Shown: one piece after another, positions 14,099-22,259 of the stretch
How positions within the stretch are numbered: position 1 is the first letter of the stretch
Layout of the letters: each line of letters opens with the position of its first letter
Origin: Clostridium sp. CAG:524
GTDB taxonomy: Bacteria > Bacillota_I > Bacilli_A > RF39 > UBA660
Direction of reading: 5' to 3'
Length of the DNA: 27,217 bases
Assembly: GCA_000434555.1 (NCBI GenBank)
Contig: FR880087.1
Location: 1-27,217 of the forward strand
Notes under the pieces: generated by a model
The model's input: the letters and a program-made list of their open reading frames with translations, nothing else
What the model was told of the DNA's origin: nothing
Database searches by the model: none
Made by a program: the position numbers and the translations under genes

Positions 14099-14132
14099 AA
14101 CTACATCAATGTGATATAATTGGTGTAGTTTT
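14099..14132 (+). promoter_or_regulatory. Hairpin holding an extended -10 in its loop (terminator plus promoter)
   Basis: AACTACATCAA (14099-14109) pairs with TTGGTGTAGTT (14120-14130) with one G-T wobble, followed by TTATTATTATT, a weak terminator for the KsgA-like gene. The loop carries TGATATAAT (14112-14120), an extended -10 that would start transcription of the ABC-F gene at about 14127. One short segment thus ends one transcript and starts the next. Confidence 0.5.
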
Positions 14133-14153
14133 ATTATTATTAAGGAGTAAAGT

Positions 14154-15740
14154 ATGCAAGTAACTAATTTAAGAACAGAAATTGGCGGTAGAGTAATATT
14201 AAATAATATATCATTTATACTAAATGATAATGATAAAGTTGGTTTAGTTGGAATTAATGGTGCTGGTAAAAGTACACTTTTGAAAGCACTATCTAATAAA
14301 GATTCAAATTCAGTTAAATTAAATGATGAAACTATTAGTTATCTTGAACAAGAAATTCCAATAAAATATTATAATTATAGCGTAATTGAATATATTAAAG
14401 AAGTTACACATATAAAATATCTTGAAGACAAATTACATGAATTAGAAAACGATTTAAATGAATCTAATATGGAATTATATAGTGATATTCTTAATGAATT
14501 TTTAATATTAGATGGTTATAACTTTGAAGAAAATTTAAAATCTATTCTAAGTGGACTTCATTTTAAAAGTGGTTTAGATAGTAAAGTATCTGAATTATCA
14601 GGTGGAGAAAAAATAAAAGTATTGTTATCAATTTTATTACTTCAAAATGCTGACATTTTATTACTTGATGAACCAACTAATAATTTAGATATTGAAGCTA
14701 TAAAGTGGCTAGAAAATTATTTAAAAAACACCAACAAAAAAATGATTATTGTTTCACATGATGAAGTTTTTCTTGATACTATTGTAAATAGAATTTTTGA
14801 ACTTAGAGATGAAAATATAAAAGTATATAATATGAGTTATAAAGAATATTTAACTCAAAAAGAAATTGAATATAATAGAAGTAAACAAGAATATGAAAAT
14901 GCTAAAGCAGAAAAGGATAAATTAAAGAAACAATTAGTTAAAGCAACTAGTTGGAAAGATAAAGGAACAAGCAGTAAAGCTCATAATGACAATGATAAGT
15001 TATCAAATAATTATGCTCGTGAGAGAACTAATAGTTCTAATGTTTCTAAAATTTCAAAAGCATTAGATAAGGTAGTTATTCCAAAATTTGAAGAGAAAGA
15101 GAGTATTAATTTCTTTTTTGAACTTGATGATTCCAAAGGAAATAAAGATATTATCTTAAATGATTTAGTTTGTGGTTATGATAAGTTTCAGACATTACCA
15201 ATAAATTTAAATATTAAGTATGGTTCTAAAATACAAATTGAAGGTGGAAATGGTAGTGGAAAAACAACACTTATAAAAACAATAATGGGAATTATTAGTC
15301 CAATTTCAGGTACAATTGAAATGGGAAACAATGTTAGAATAGGATATATTTCACAAGATACTTTAACAGATAATAATGATGAATCAATTATTGATTATAT
15401 TACAAAAGATTCTTCTGATGTTGACTATTCTATGATATTTACTATGCTAGATAAGTTTGGTATTTCATATGAAGATAAAGATAAAAAATATTCAACTTTA
15501 TCTCCAGGAGAGAGAACGAGAGTAAACTTAGTAAAACTTGCACTTAATAAAATAAATGTACTAATATTAGATGAAGTTACTAACCATTTAGATATTGATG
15601 CTTTAAATTTAATATATGAATTAGTAAGTTCTTATAATGGAACAATAATAAGTATTTCCCACAATAGAAAATATAATGAAATATTGAATGCTACAAGTGT
15701 ATTAGATATAGAAAATGGAATATGTTGTTCATATGAATAA
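14154..15740 (+). CDS. ABC-F family ATPase
   Basis: This 528-aa soluble protein has two ABC domains and no membrane segments, the mark of the ABC-F class, which binds the ribosomal E site. Domain 1: Walker A GINGAGKS 33-40, signature LSGGE 148-152, Walker B ILLLDEP 168-174, switch His202. Domain 2: Walker A GGNGSGKT 364-371, signature LSPGE 449-453, Walker B VLILDEV 469-475. The linker (about 217-310) begins with a charged helix and has a Ser/Asn/Lys-rich middle near WKDKGTSSKAHND. Two deviations are notable: NNLD for the usual NHLD in domain 1, and DEV for DEP in domain 2. Members either tune translation or displace ribosome antibiotics; the subtype cannot be fixed here. AAGGAG precedes the ATG. 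Confidence 0.88.
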   Translation: MQVTNLRTEIGGRVILNNISFILNDNDKVGLVGINGAGKSTLLKALSNKDSNSVKLNDETISYLEQEIPIKYYNYSVIEYIKEVTHIKYLEDKLHELENDLNESNMELYSDILNEFLILDGYNFEENLKSILSGLHFKSGLDSKVSELSGGEKIKVLLSILLLQNADILLLDEPTNNLDIEAIKWLENYLKNTNKKMIIVSHDEVFLDTIVNRIFELRDENIKVYNMSYKEYLTQKEIEYNRSKQEYENAKAEKDKLKKQLVKATSWKDKGTSSKAHNDNDKLSNNYARERTNSSNVSKISKALDKVVIPKFEEKESINFFFELDDSKGNKDIILNDLVCGYDKFQTLPINLNIKYGSKIQIEGGNGSGKTTLIKTIMGIISPISGTIEMGNNVRIGYISQDTLTDNNDESIIDYITKDSSDVDYSMIFTMLDKFGISYEDKDKKYSTLSPGERTRVNLVKLALNKINVLILDEVTNHLDIDALNLIYELVSSYNGTIISISHNRKYNEILNATSVLDIENGICCSYE

Positions 15741-15749
15741 ACTAAATAA

Positions 15750-15772
15750 AAAAGGCCTTAATTAGGTCTTTT
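15750..15772. terminator. Bidirectional terminator between convergent genes
   Basis: AAAAGGCCT (15750-15758) pairs with AGGTCTTTT (15764-15772) with one wobble. T-runs occur on both strands, so it can end both the ABC-F gene and the TetR gene. Confidence 0.75.
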
Positions 15773-15773
15773 A

Positions 15774-16382
15774 TTAGTTAATCATCTTCTTAATCTCATC
15801 GTATAAGTATGGCTTAAATTCATTAATAGGTAGTGGTTCATTATTTAATATAGAATTATAACAAGTACTACCGACAAGCTCTATAATCATGAATAATGTA
15901 ACATTAGGATTCTTTATATTTTTAGAATATTTAGTTATTTCATCAATAAATTTATCTTTTAAATCTTTATATTCTTCATTAATAATCTTAATTATGTTTT
16001 TATTATAAAGACCAAGTGATAAATTTTTGTTGATAAGTTTTATTAGGTCTTTGTTATTACTAAGTACATCAATTATATAGTCAATAATACTGATAAGTTT
16101 ATCAGGAAAAGATTTTAAGTTCTTTTTAGCAGTTTTATCTATTGCATCATTAAATAACTTTTTAGATTTTTCTATAATAACTGCTTCATGTATTTCCCAT
16201 TTATCTTTAAAATATAAATAAAATGTACCTTTCGCAACACCAGCTTCATTTACAATATCACTAATTGATGTATCATTGATACCTTTTTTAATAAATAAAT
16301 TATAAGCGGAAGAGAGTAAATTCTCTTTTTTTATTTGCTTTTTTTCTTCTATTTTAGAGAGTGTGTTTTCAATATTAATCAT
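15774..16382 (-). CDS. TetR-family transcriptional repressor
   Basis: This 202-aa protein has the TetR helix-turn-helix at about residues 38-58 (TSISDIVNEAGVAKGTFYLYF) followed by a helical ligand-binding domain of ordinary length. I start it at ATG 16382, since GGTG at 16391-16388 gives a 5-base spacer; the next upstream ATG at 16397 has no ribosome binding site. It is divergent from the MMPL pump, and three near-identical palindromes lie between them over both promoters. It should therefore repress the pump and itself, releasing on binding an effector. The effector is unknown. Confidence 0.9.
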   Translation of the reverse strand: MINIENTLSKIEEKKQIKKENLLSSAYNLFIKKGINDTSISDIVNEAGVAKGTFYLYFKDKWEIHEAVIIEKSKKLFNDAIDKTAKKNLKSFPDKLISIIDYIIDVLSNNKDLIKLINKNLSLGLYNKNIIKIINEEYKDLKDKFIDEITKYSKNIKNPNVTLFMIIELVGSTCYNSILNNEPLPINEFKPYLYDEIKKMIN

Positions 16383-16404
16383 ACTATCACCATCCATTAC
16401 ATAA

Positions 16405-16433
16405 ATATTAATATAAAAATGACTAAAAGTCAA
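16405..16433 (-). promoter_or_regulatory. Promoter of the TetR gene
   Basis: On the minus strand TTGACT (16433-16428) and TAATAT (16410-16405) are separated by exactly 17 bases. The -35 overlaps the first operator palindrome, predicting autorepression. Confidence 0.65.
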
Positions 16434-16499
16434 TAAATTTAAATAAAAGTATTGACTATTGGTCAGTTTTGTTGTATATTGCATATTGACCGTTGGTCA
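16420..16499. promoter_or_regulatory. Three evenly spaced TetR operator palindromes
   Basis: The 13-bp sites TGACT-AAA-AGTCA (16420-16432), TGACT-ATT-GGTCA (16453-16465) and TGACC-GTT-GGTCA (16487-16499) share the form TGACY-N3-RGTCA. They start 33 and 34 bp apart, about three helical turns, so bound dimers would sit on the same DNA face. Site 1 covers the TetR -35, site 2 the pump -35 and site 3 the pump transcript start. Confidence 0.75.
16452..16480 (+). promoter_or_regulatory. Promoter of the MMPL pump gene
   Basis: TTGACT (16452-16457) and TATATT (16475-16480) are spaced by 17 bases, a near-consensus housekeeping promoter. Both its -35 and start region are covered by operators. Confidence 0.75.
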
Positions 16500-16512
16500 T
16501 AATGGAGGCTAT

Positions 16513-19500
16513 ATGAAGAAATTTGGAGATTTTATTTGTAAAAACAAAATTGCAATACTTATAATATCAATATTACTTTTAATACCAGCATTTATTGGGT
16601 ATGCGAATACTAAAATTAATTATGATATATTAGTATATCTACCTGAAGATATTGAAACAATGAAAGGTCAAAATATTTTAAAAGAAGAATTTGGCATGGG
16701 AGCTTTCACTATAATATCTGTAGATAATAGTAATGCAAAAGAGATTCTAGAATGTGAAAAAGAAATAAGAAAGATAGAATCAGTAAACAAAGTAATATCT
16801 ATAAATGATATTACAGGTACAGTTATACCACTTGAAATATTACCGGATGAATTACTTGAAAAAGTAAAAAATGGTGATAAAACTCTTATGATGGTTACAT
16901 TTGAAGAAACAACATCACATGAAAAAACTTTAAATGCGATTACTGAAATAAGAGAAATAATGGATGATAAAGCAAATATTGGTGGAATGAGCGCTATTGT
17001 TAAAGATACAATGGACTTATCAAATAAAGAGGTTCTTATATATGTAGTAATAGCAGTAGTACTTTGTTTAGTTGTATTAACTGTTTCACTTGATTCATAT
17101 GTTGTACCATTTATATTACTTGGCAATATTGGTATAGCAATAATATATAATATGGGAACCAATATTATGTTTGGTGAAATATCATATATAACAAAAGCAA
17201 TAAGTGCAGTACTTCAACTTGGCGTTACAACAGATTTCTCAATATTCTTGTACCATAAATATCAAAGTAATTTAGAAAAAATAAGTGATAGAAATAAAGC
17301 AATGGCTGCGTCTATAGAAGAAACACTTGTATCAGTACTTGGTAGTGCATTCACAACAGTTGCTGGATTCTTAGCACTTTGTAGTATGAACTTAACACTT
17401 GGAAAAGATATAGGACTTGTAATGGCAAAAGGTGTTATATTTGGACTTATATGTGTAGTAACAGTATTCCCAGCAATGTTACTTATATTAGATAAATATA
17501 TTAATAAAACAAAACATAAATCATTATTACCTAAATTTAATCACATAAAGAAATTTAGTTTAGAACATTATAAACCAATATTCATTGCATTCTTAATATT
17601 ATTAATACCTGCTTATATTGGTAATCATAATGTAAATGTTTATTACAACTTAGATAAATCACTTCCTAAAACATTAGAGAGTGTTAAAGCAAATGAAGAA
17701 CTTAAAAAAGAATTTAATATTGTTTCACCAGAAATAGTATTACTAAATAAAGATTTAAAAATAAATGAAGTATCATCTTTAGTAGATGAATTAAAAAATA
17801 CAAAAGGAATTGACTTAGTACTTAGTTCAAGTGAACTTACTAAATATGGATTTCCACTTGAAGTATTAGATGATGAAGTAACTAGTATTTTTGAAAATGA
17901 TAATTATCAAATGCTATTTATAAATTCAAGTTATGAAGTTGCATCTCCTGAATTAACTAGTCAATTAGATGTAGTAAATAACTTAGTACATAAATATGAT
18001 AGGAATGCAATAATTGCTGGAGAAGGACCTCTTACTAATGACTTAATTAAAATTAGTGATAAGGACTTCAAAAATGTTAATTATGTTTCAATAGGAATAA
18101 TATTTGTAATTATGTTTATCGTATTAAAATCATTGTCATTACCTGTATTATTAATATCAGCAATAGAATTTGCAATATTTGTAAATGTAGCTATATCTTA
18201 TTATACAGGAGTAACACTTCCATTTATTGCATCAATAGTAATTGGAACAATACAACTTGGAGCTACAATAGATTATGCTATTCTTATGACAACTAAATAT
18301 TTAGAACTTAGAAATAATGGAAAAGATAAACATGATGCTATGAGGGAAACATTAGATACTTGTGTAAGTTCAGTATTCGTAAGCGGTATGTGTTTCTTTG
18401 CTGCAACATTTGGAGTAGGTGTTTATACTGATATAGATTTAATAGGTTCAATATGTACTCTAATATCTAGAGGAGCAATTATTAGTATGTTAGTAGTAGT
18501 CTTAATATTACCATCATTACTAATGCTATTTGATGGAATAATTATGAAAACTACATATAAAGGTAAAGGAAAGAAGGAATTAAAAATGAAAAAGAAAGTT
18601 TTAGCTGGATTATTAATTACAACAATGTTACCATTAACAGTTTTTGGGGCGACTAAAGATGAAACAGTTTATTCAAGACTTGAAAGTGATGGATCTGTTT
18701 CTAAAACAATAGTAAGTAATCACTTATCAAATTTGAATAAAGGCTCTTATAATGATAAAACTAATTTAACAAATATAATCAATGTTAATGGAAATGAAAA
18801 ATATAATTTAACAAATAATAAATTGGTATGGAATACTGATGGAAAAGATATTTTTTATAAAGGAACAAGTGAAAAAGCTTTACCAATAGAAACAACTATA
18901 AAATATTATTTAAATGATGAAGAAATAAGTAATAAAGAATTAGATGGTAAAAGTGGTAATGTTAAAATAGTTATCAAATATAAAAATAATTCTAAAAATA
19001 TAGAATATGTAAATGGTAAAAAAGAAATATTATATACACCTTTCTTAGTAACATCATTTATGATGCTTGATAAAGATAATGTAAGTGATTTAAAAGTTGA
19101 TAATGCTAAAATCATTGATAATGGTATTAATTATATGATAGCAGGTTATAGTGTTCCTGGACTATATGAAAGTTTAAAAATAGATGAATTAAAAGGAATG
19201 GATACAATAACTATTGAATATAAAACTACATCTTATAAATTTAGTTCTATTTATATGGCTGCTTCATCTAATTTATTTGATGAAAATAATAATTCACTTA
19301 GTGAGTTAAATAAAATTTATAGTAGTGTTAATAAATTAAGTGATTCAACAAATAAATTAGTAAACGGAAGTAAAAATTTAAAAGAAAATCTTGCTAAATA
19401 TAGTGAAAAATATAGTGAATTTAATGGTGGACTTAAGACACTTGATAGTAAAACTGTATATATGATGGAAAGTTATTCTAAGATTAATGCTGGCGTTCAA

Positions 19501-20220
19501 AGTTTAAATAAGAATGTAGAAGATTTAGGTAAATACACTTCATCAATAAAAGATCTTGCAGTTGGTATAAATAATTTAAATGTAAAAACTAAAGAACTTG
19601 CTAGTTCAAGTGAAAAAATGACTTCAACAATTAATGATAGTGTTACTGCTATTATGAAACATATTGAAGTATTAAATCAAATAAAAGAAAGTACTACTGA
19701 TGAAGAAACTAAAAAATTATTAGAAGAAGAAATAGTTTCATTACAAAAGAATGTTGATGTTAAAACATTAAGTGGTGTATCTACTACAATAACTTCTCTT
19801 AATGGAGGTGTTAGTTCATTAAATAAAAATATGACAGGACTTGCAGAAGCTTCTAAACCATTATGTACTGAAATAGATAAATTATCTCCATCAGTAAAAT
19901 ATTTAGCTGAAAATAGTAATAAATTTAACGATGGTGTTGTTGAATTAAATACAAGTGTTAAATATATAAATACAGTATCAAATGAATTTAATACATCAAG
20001 TAAATTATTATTAGAAGGAGCTACTTCACTTAATGATGGATTAAATAAATTTAATAAAGAAGGAATTTCAAAAATAACAAATATTGTTAATGGAAAATTA
20101 AAAACTACATCTAAAAAAGTAGAAAAATTAATAGATTTAGGTAATTCATATAACTCATTTAGTTCTAAAGATAATAATACAGACGGAACTACAAAATTCA
20201 TTATGATAGTATCTGAATAA
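16513..20220 (+). CDS. MMPL/RND-family exporter fused to an exported coiled-coil protein
   Basis: This 1235-aa fusion starts at ATG 16513 after GGAGG (16504-16508). Residues 1 to about 685 form an MMPL transporter of the RND superfamily. They contain a first helix (11-30), an extracytoplasmic loop, a bundle with GVTTDFSIFLYHKY near 240, a second loop, and the matching GATIDYAILMTTKY near 590. From residue 692 a new unit begins with a Lys-rich, hydrophobic stretch ending FGA, like a signal peptide. It is followed by a beta-rich domain (about 715-925) and a long Ser/Asn/Lys coiled coil (about 930-1215) with heptad-like LNxx repeats, similar to YhgE-type surface proteins. Family members export lipids or drugs. 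Expression should be repressed by the TetR protein. The internal start could also produce the second unit alone. Confidence 0.85.
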   Translation: MKKFGDFICKNKIAILIISILLLIPAFIGYANTKINYDILVYLPEDIETMKGQNILKEEFGMGAFTIISVDNSNAKEILECEKEIRKIESVNKVISINDITGTVIPLEILPDELLEKVKNGDKTLMMVTFEETTSHEKTLNAITEIREIMDDKANIGGMSAIVKDTMDLSNKEVLIYVVIAVVLCLVVLTVSLDSYVVPFILLGNIGIAIIYNMGTNIMFGEISYITKAISAVLQLGVTTDFSIFLYHKYQSNLEKISDRNKAMAASIEETLVSVLGSAFTTVAGFLALCSMNLTLGKDIGLVMAKGVIFGLICVVTVFPAMLLILDKYINKTKHKSLLPKFNHIKKFSLEHYKPIFIAFLILLIPAYIGNHNVNVYYNLDKSLPKTLESVKANEELKKEFNIVSPEIVLLNKDLKINEVSSLVDELKNTKGIDLVLSSSELTKYGFPLEVLDDEVTSIFENDNYQMLFINSSYEVASPELTSQLDVVNNLVHKYDRNAIIAGEGPLTNDLIKISDKDFKNVNYVSIGIIFVIMFIVLKSLSLPVLLISAIEFAIFVNVAISYYTGVTLPFIASIVIGTIQLGATIDYAILMTTKYLELRNNGKDKHDAMRETLDTCVSSVFVSGMCFFAATFGVGVYTDIDLIGSICTLISRGAIISMLVVVLILPSLLMLFDGIIMKTTYKGKGKKELKMKKKVLAGLLITTMLPLTVFGATKDETVYSRLESDGSVSKTIVSNHLSNLNKGSYNDKTNLTNIINVNGNEKYNLTNNKLVWNTDGKDIFYKGTSEKALPIETTIKYYLNDEEISNKELDGKSGNVKIVIKYKNNSKNIEYVNGKKEILYTPFLVTSFMMLDKDNVSDLKVDNAKIIDNGINYMIAGYSVPGLYESLKIDELKGMDTITIEYKTTSYKFSSIYMAASSNLFDENNNSLSELNKIYSSVNKLSDSTNKLVNGSKNLKENLAKYSEKYSEFNGGLKTLDSKTVYMMESYSKINAGVQSLNKNVEDLGKYTSSIKDLAVGINNLNVKTKELASSSEKMTSTINDSVTAIMKHIEVLNQIKESTTDEETKKLLEEEIVSLQKNVDVKTLSGVSTTITSLNGGVSSLNKNMTGLAEASKPLCTEIDKLSPSVKYLAENSNKFNDGVVELNTSVKYINTVSNEFNTSSKLLLEGATSLNDGLNKFNKEGISKITNIVNGKLKTTSKKVEKLIDLGNSYNSFSSKDNNTDGTTKFIMIVSE
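18574..18588 (+). promoter_or_regulatory. Internal ribosome binding site and start codon inside the pump gene
   Basis: AAGGAA (18574-18579), a 6-base spacer and in-frame ATG (18586-18588) precede a textbook signal peptide (basic start, hydrophobic core LAGLLITTMLPLTVF, then A). Translation from here would give a separate 544-aa exported protein ending at 20220. No stop separates it from the pump frame. Confidence 0.5.
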
Positions 20221-20227
20221 AATATAG

Positions 20228-20247
20228 AAGCACCTTATGGTGTTTTT
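20228..20247 (+). terminator. Terminator of the MMPL pump gene
   Basis: CACC (20231-20234) pairs with GGTG (20239-20242) around a TTAT loop, extended by a G-T wobble and two A-T pairs, with a five-T run. Confidence 0.65.
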
Positions 20248-20284
20248 ATATTGCATTAATGTATCATAAATGTTACATTTTGTT

Positions 20285-20312
20285 TTGATAAAAATAAGAA
20301 ATGTGGTATAAT
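20285..20312 (+). promoter_or_regulatory. Promoter of the adenylating-enzyme gene
   Basis: TTGATA (20285-20290), a 16-base spacer and TATAAT (20307-20312) preceded by TGG make a strong promoter with an extended -10. Confidence 0.75.
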
Positions 20313-20337
20313 CTAAGCAAATAAAAGGGGTAGGATT

Positions 20338-22203
20338 ATGGACATAAATATTTATAAAAGCGAACTAAAAAACATGTCGGAAGAAGATAGAAAAAAAAGA
20401 ATAAAAAATCAATGGGAATTAGTCACAGGAAAGCAATTAGGACCTTTAACTGGATATAGTTCAATTGATTTACAATGGTTAAAACATTATAGTGAAGAAA
20501 CAATTGATAAAATGATCAATTTTGAAGTAAAAGATGAGAGTATGTATGAAACACTCTACAAATATGCATCAAAACATTTAGAAGATGTTGCTTTTGAGTA
20601 CTTGGGTGTGAAGTGTACTTATAGGCAGCTTTTATATAATATAGATAGAATGGCCAATGCACTAGGTGCATCAAATATTAAAGAGAATGACATTGTAATA
20701 ATTGATTTACCTAATATGCCAGAAGCTAGATATTTGATTTATGCTTGTAGTAAAATAGGGGCAATAGCAAATCCAATAATGCCAACTACAAGTGAATTAG
20801 ACTTTGAAGCAATTTTAAAGAATACTAATTCAAAACACTTATTTTTGATGGAGGGATTAACTGAAAAATATTCGAAATTATTAGAAGAACACAATATTCC
20901 AAGAGAAAATGTAGTGGAAATAAGTCCAATTAGAACATCAGCCGGTATACTTAAAATAGCTGGTAGAATCAAAAGCAAAGGAAAAATAAGTGAGTATGAT
21001 AAATATTTACAAAAAGGGACAGGTACAACTGCAACATTGGTTGAAAGAAAAAGCGAAGATATAGCTTTAATTGAACAAACTGGTGGAACAACAGCTTATA
21101 CAACAAAAGGAGTATCAATAACAAACGGAAATGTCTATGCATCAAATTTTCAGTTATCAAATGGAGAATTTAATTTTCAAGCTGGGGACAGTTTATTAGA
21201 CATACTTTTACCATCAATATCTTATGGTGCATCATTTGAACATTTGACTTTAACGAATGGTATTAAAAATTATATGATACCAACATTAGTTAAGAAAGAT
21301 ATATTAAAGAAAATATCAAAATTTAAACCTAATCACATAATGATGGGACCACTTCATTTAGAATTTATAACTGCTGATAAGAAAAGTAGAAATTGGAGTT
21401 TTTTAAAAAATGCAGTTACTGGTGGAGATACTATGTCAATTGGACTTGAAAGGGCAGCTAATGAAAAATTAAAAAGAAACAAAGCAAATGTAGAAGTAGA
21501 GCAAGGCTATGGAATGTCTGAATGTTTTGGGGCTGCTGTATGTAACCATAATGGTTTTATTAAAGAAGGAAGCTTAGGAATTCCTCACATACTTACTACA
21601 ATAGGTATATTTAAATATGATGAAGAAAAAGATGATTATACAACAGATGAGGAAGTAAGAACTGGAAATGAAGGCGAAATATGTGTTTCTTCTCCAATTG
21701 TAATGAAAGAATATTTAAATAATAGTGAAGAAACATCATTAGTGTTAAAACAACATAGAGACGGAAAAATTTGGTTGCATACTGGTGATATTGGATATAT
21801 AGATAAAGATGGTTATTTATATATAACAGATAGGATTAAAGATTTAATATTTAGAAATGGTTTTAAAGTATCACCAAAAAAAGTAAACAAAATATTACAG
21901 GATAAAATAGGATATATGATTGAAGATGGTATTGTCATTGGAGTTCCGGATGATATCGAGAGAAATGTTCCTGTATTCTTCTATAAATTAAAAAAAGAAT
22001 ATGAAGAATACGAATCTAAGCTAGAAGAAGAATTACAAAGTATTTATCAAAGCGGAATATTATCAGAGGTTGAAATACCAAAAGCCAGTGTTATGCTTGA
22101 AGAAATTCCAAGAACAGGTGCGAGAAAAATCAATAAAAAAGAAATAAAAAAGAATTATCTAGAAAACATAAAAAATCAAAAACAATTAAGAAGAATAATG
22201 TAA
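20338..22203 (+). CDS. AMP-forming adenylating enzyme (acyl/aryl-CoA ligase superfamily)
   Basis: This 621-aa cytoplasmic enzyme of the ANL superfamily activates a carboxylate as an acyl-AMP. Motifs: A3-like TGGTTAYTTKGV (248-259), A5 GYGMSE (390-395), A7 HTGDIGYIDKDGYL (481-494) with Asp484, hinge DLIFRNGFKVSP (502-513) and A10-like PRTGARKINKKE with Lys597. The phosphate-binding loop departs from the usual (S/T)SGTTGxPKG and A10 lacks the normal NGK. No carrier protein or condensation domain is next to it, so the acceptor (CoA, carrier protein or other) and the acid are unknown. A 70-residue N-terminal extension precedes the core. It has its own strong promoter and is followed by a sensor kinase with a separate promoter. 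Confidence 0.85.
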   Translation: MDINIYKSELKNMSEEDRKKRIKNQWELVTGKQLGPLTGYSSIDLQWLKHYSEETIDKMINFEVKDESMYETLYKYASKHLEDVAFEYLGVKCTYRQLLYNIDRMANALGASNIKENDIVIIDLPNMPEARYLIYACSKIGAIANPIMPTTSELDFEAILKNTNSKHLFLMEGLTEKYSKLLEEHNIPRENVVEISPIRTSAGILKIAGRIKSKGKISEYDKYLQKGTGTTATLVERKSEDIALIEQTGGTTAYTTKGVSITNGNVYASNFQLSNGEFNFQAGDSLLDILLPSISYGASFEHLTLTNGIKNYMIPTLVKKDILKKISKFKPNHIMMGPLHLEFITADKKSRNWSFLKNAVTGGDTMSIGLERAANEKLKRNKANVEVEQGYGMSECFGAAVCNHNGFIKEGSLGIPHILTTIGIFKYDEEKDDYTTDEEVRTGNEGEICVSSPIVMKEYLNNSEETSLVLKQHRDGKIWLHTGDIGYIDKDGYLYITDRIKDLIFRNGFKVSPKKVNKILQDKIGYMIEDGIVIGVPDDIERNVPVFFYKLKKEYEEYESKLEEELQSIYQSGILSEVEIPKASVMLEEIPRTGARKINKKEIKKNYLENIKNQKQLRRIM

Positions 22204-22224
22204 TATTATACATTATTCTTTTTT
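22191..22224 (+). terminator. Terminator of the adenylating-enzyme gene
   Basis: AAGAATAATGTA (22191-22202) pairs perfectly with TACATTATTCTT (22209-22220) and a T-run follows. The 5' arm overlaps the last codons and the stop. Confidence 0.8.
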
Positions 22225-22225
22225 A

Positions 22226-22234
22226 TGATATAAT
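22226..22234 (+). promoter_or_regulatory. Extended -10 promoter of the hybrid kinase gene
   Basis: TGATATAAT begins one base after the preceding terminator's T-run and lies 26 bases before ATG 22260. Confidence 0.6.
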
Positions 22235-22259
22235 TAATCTATAAGGATAGGTGTTAATT

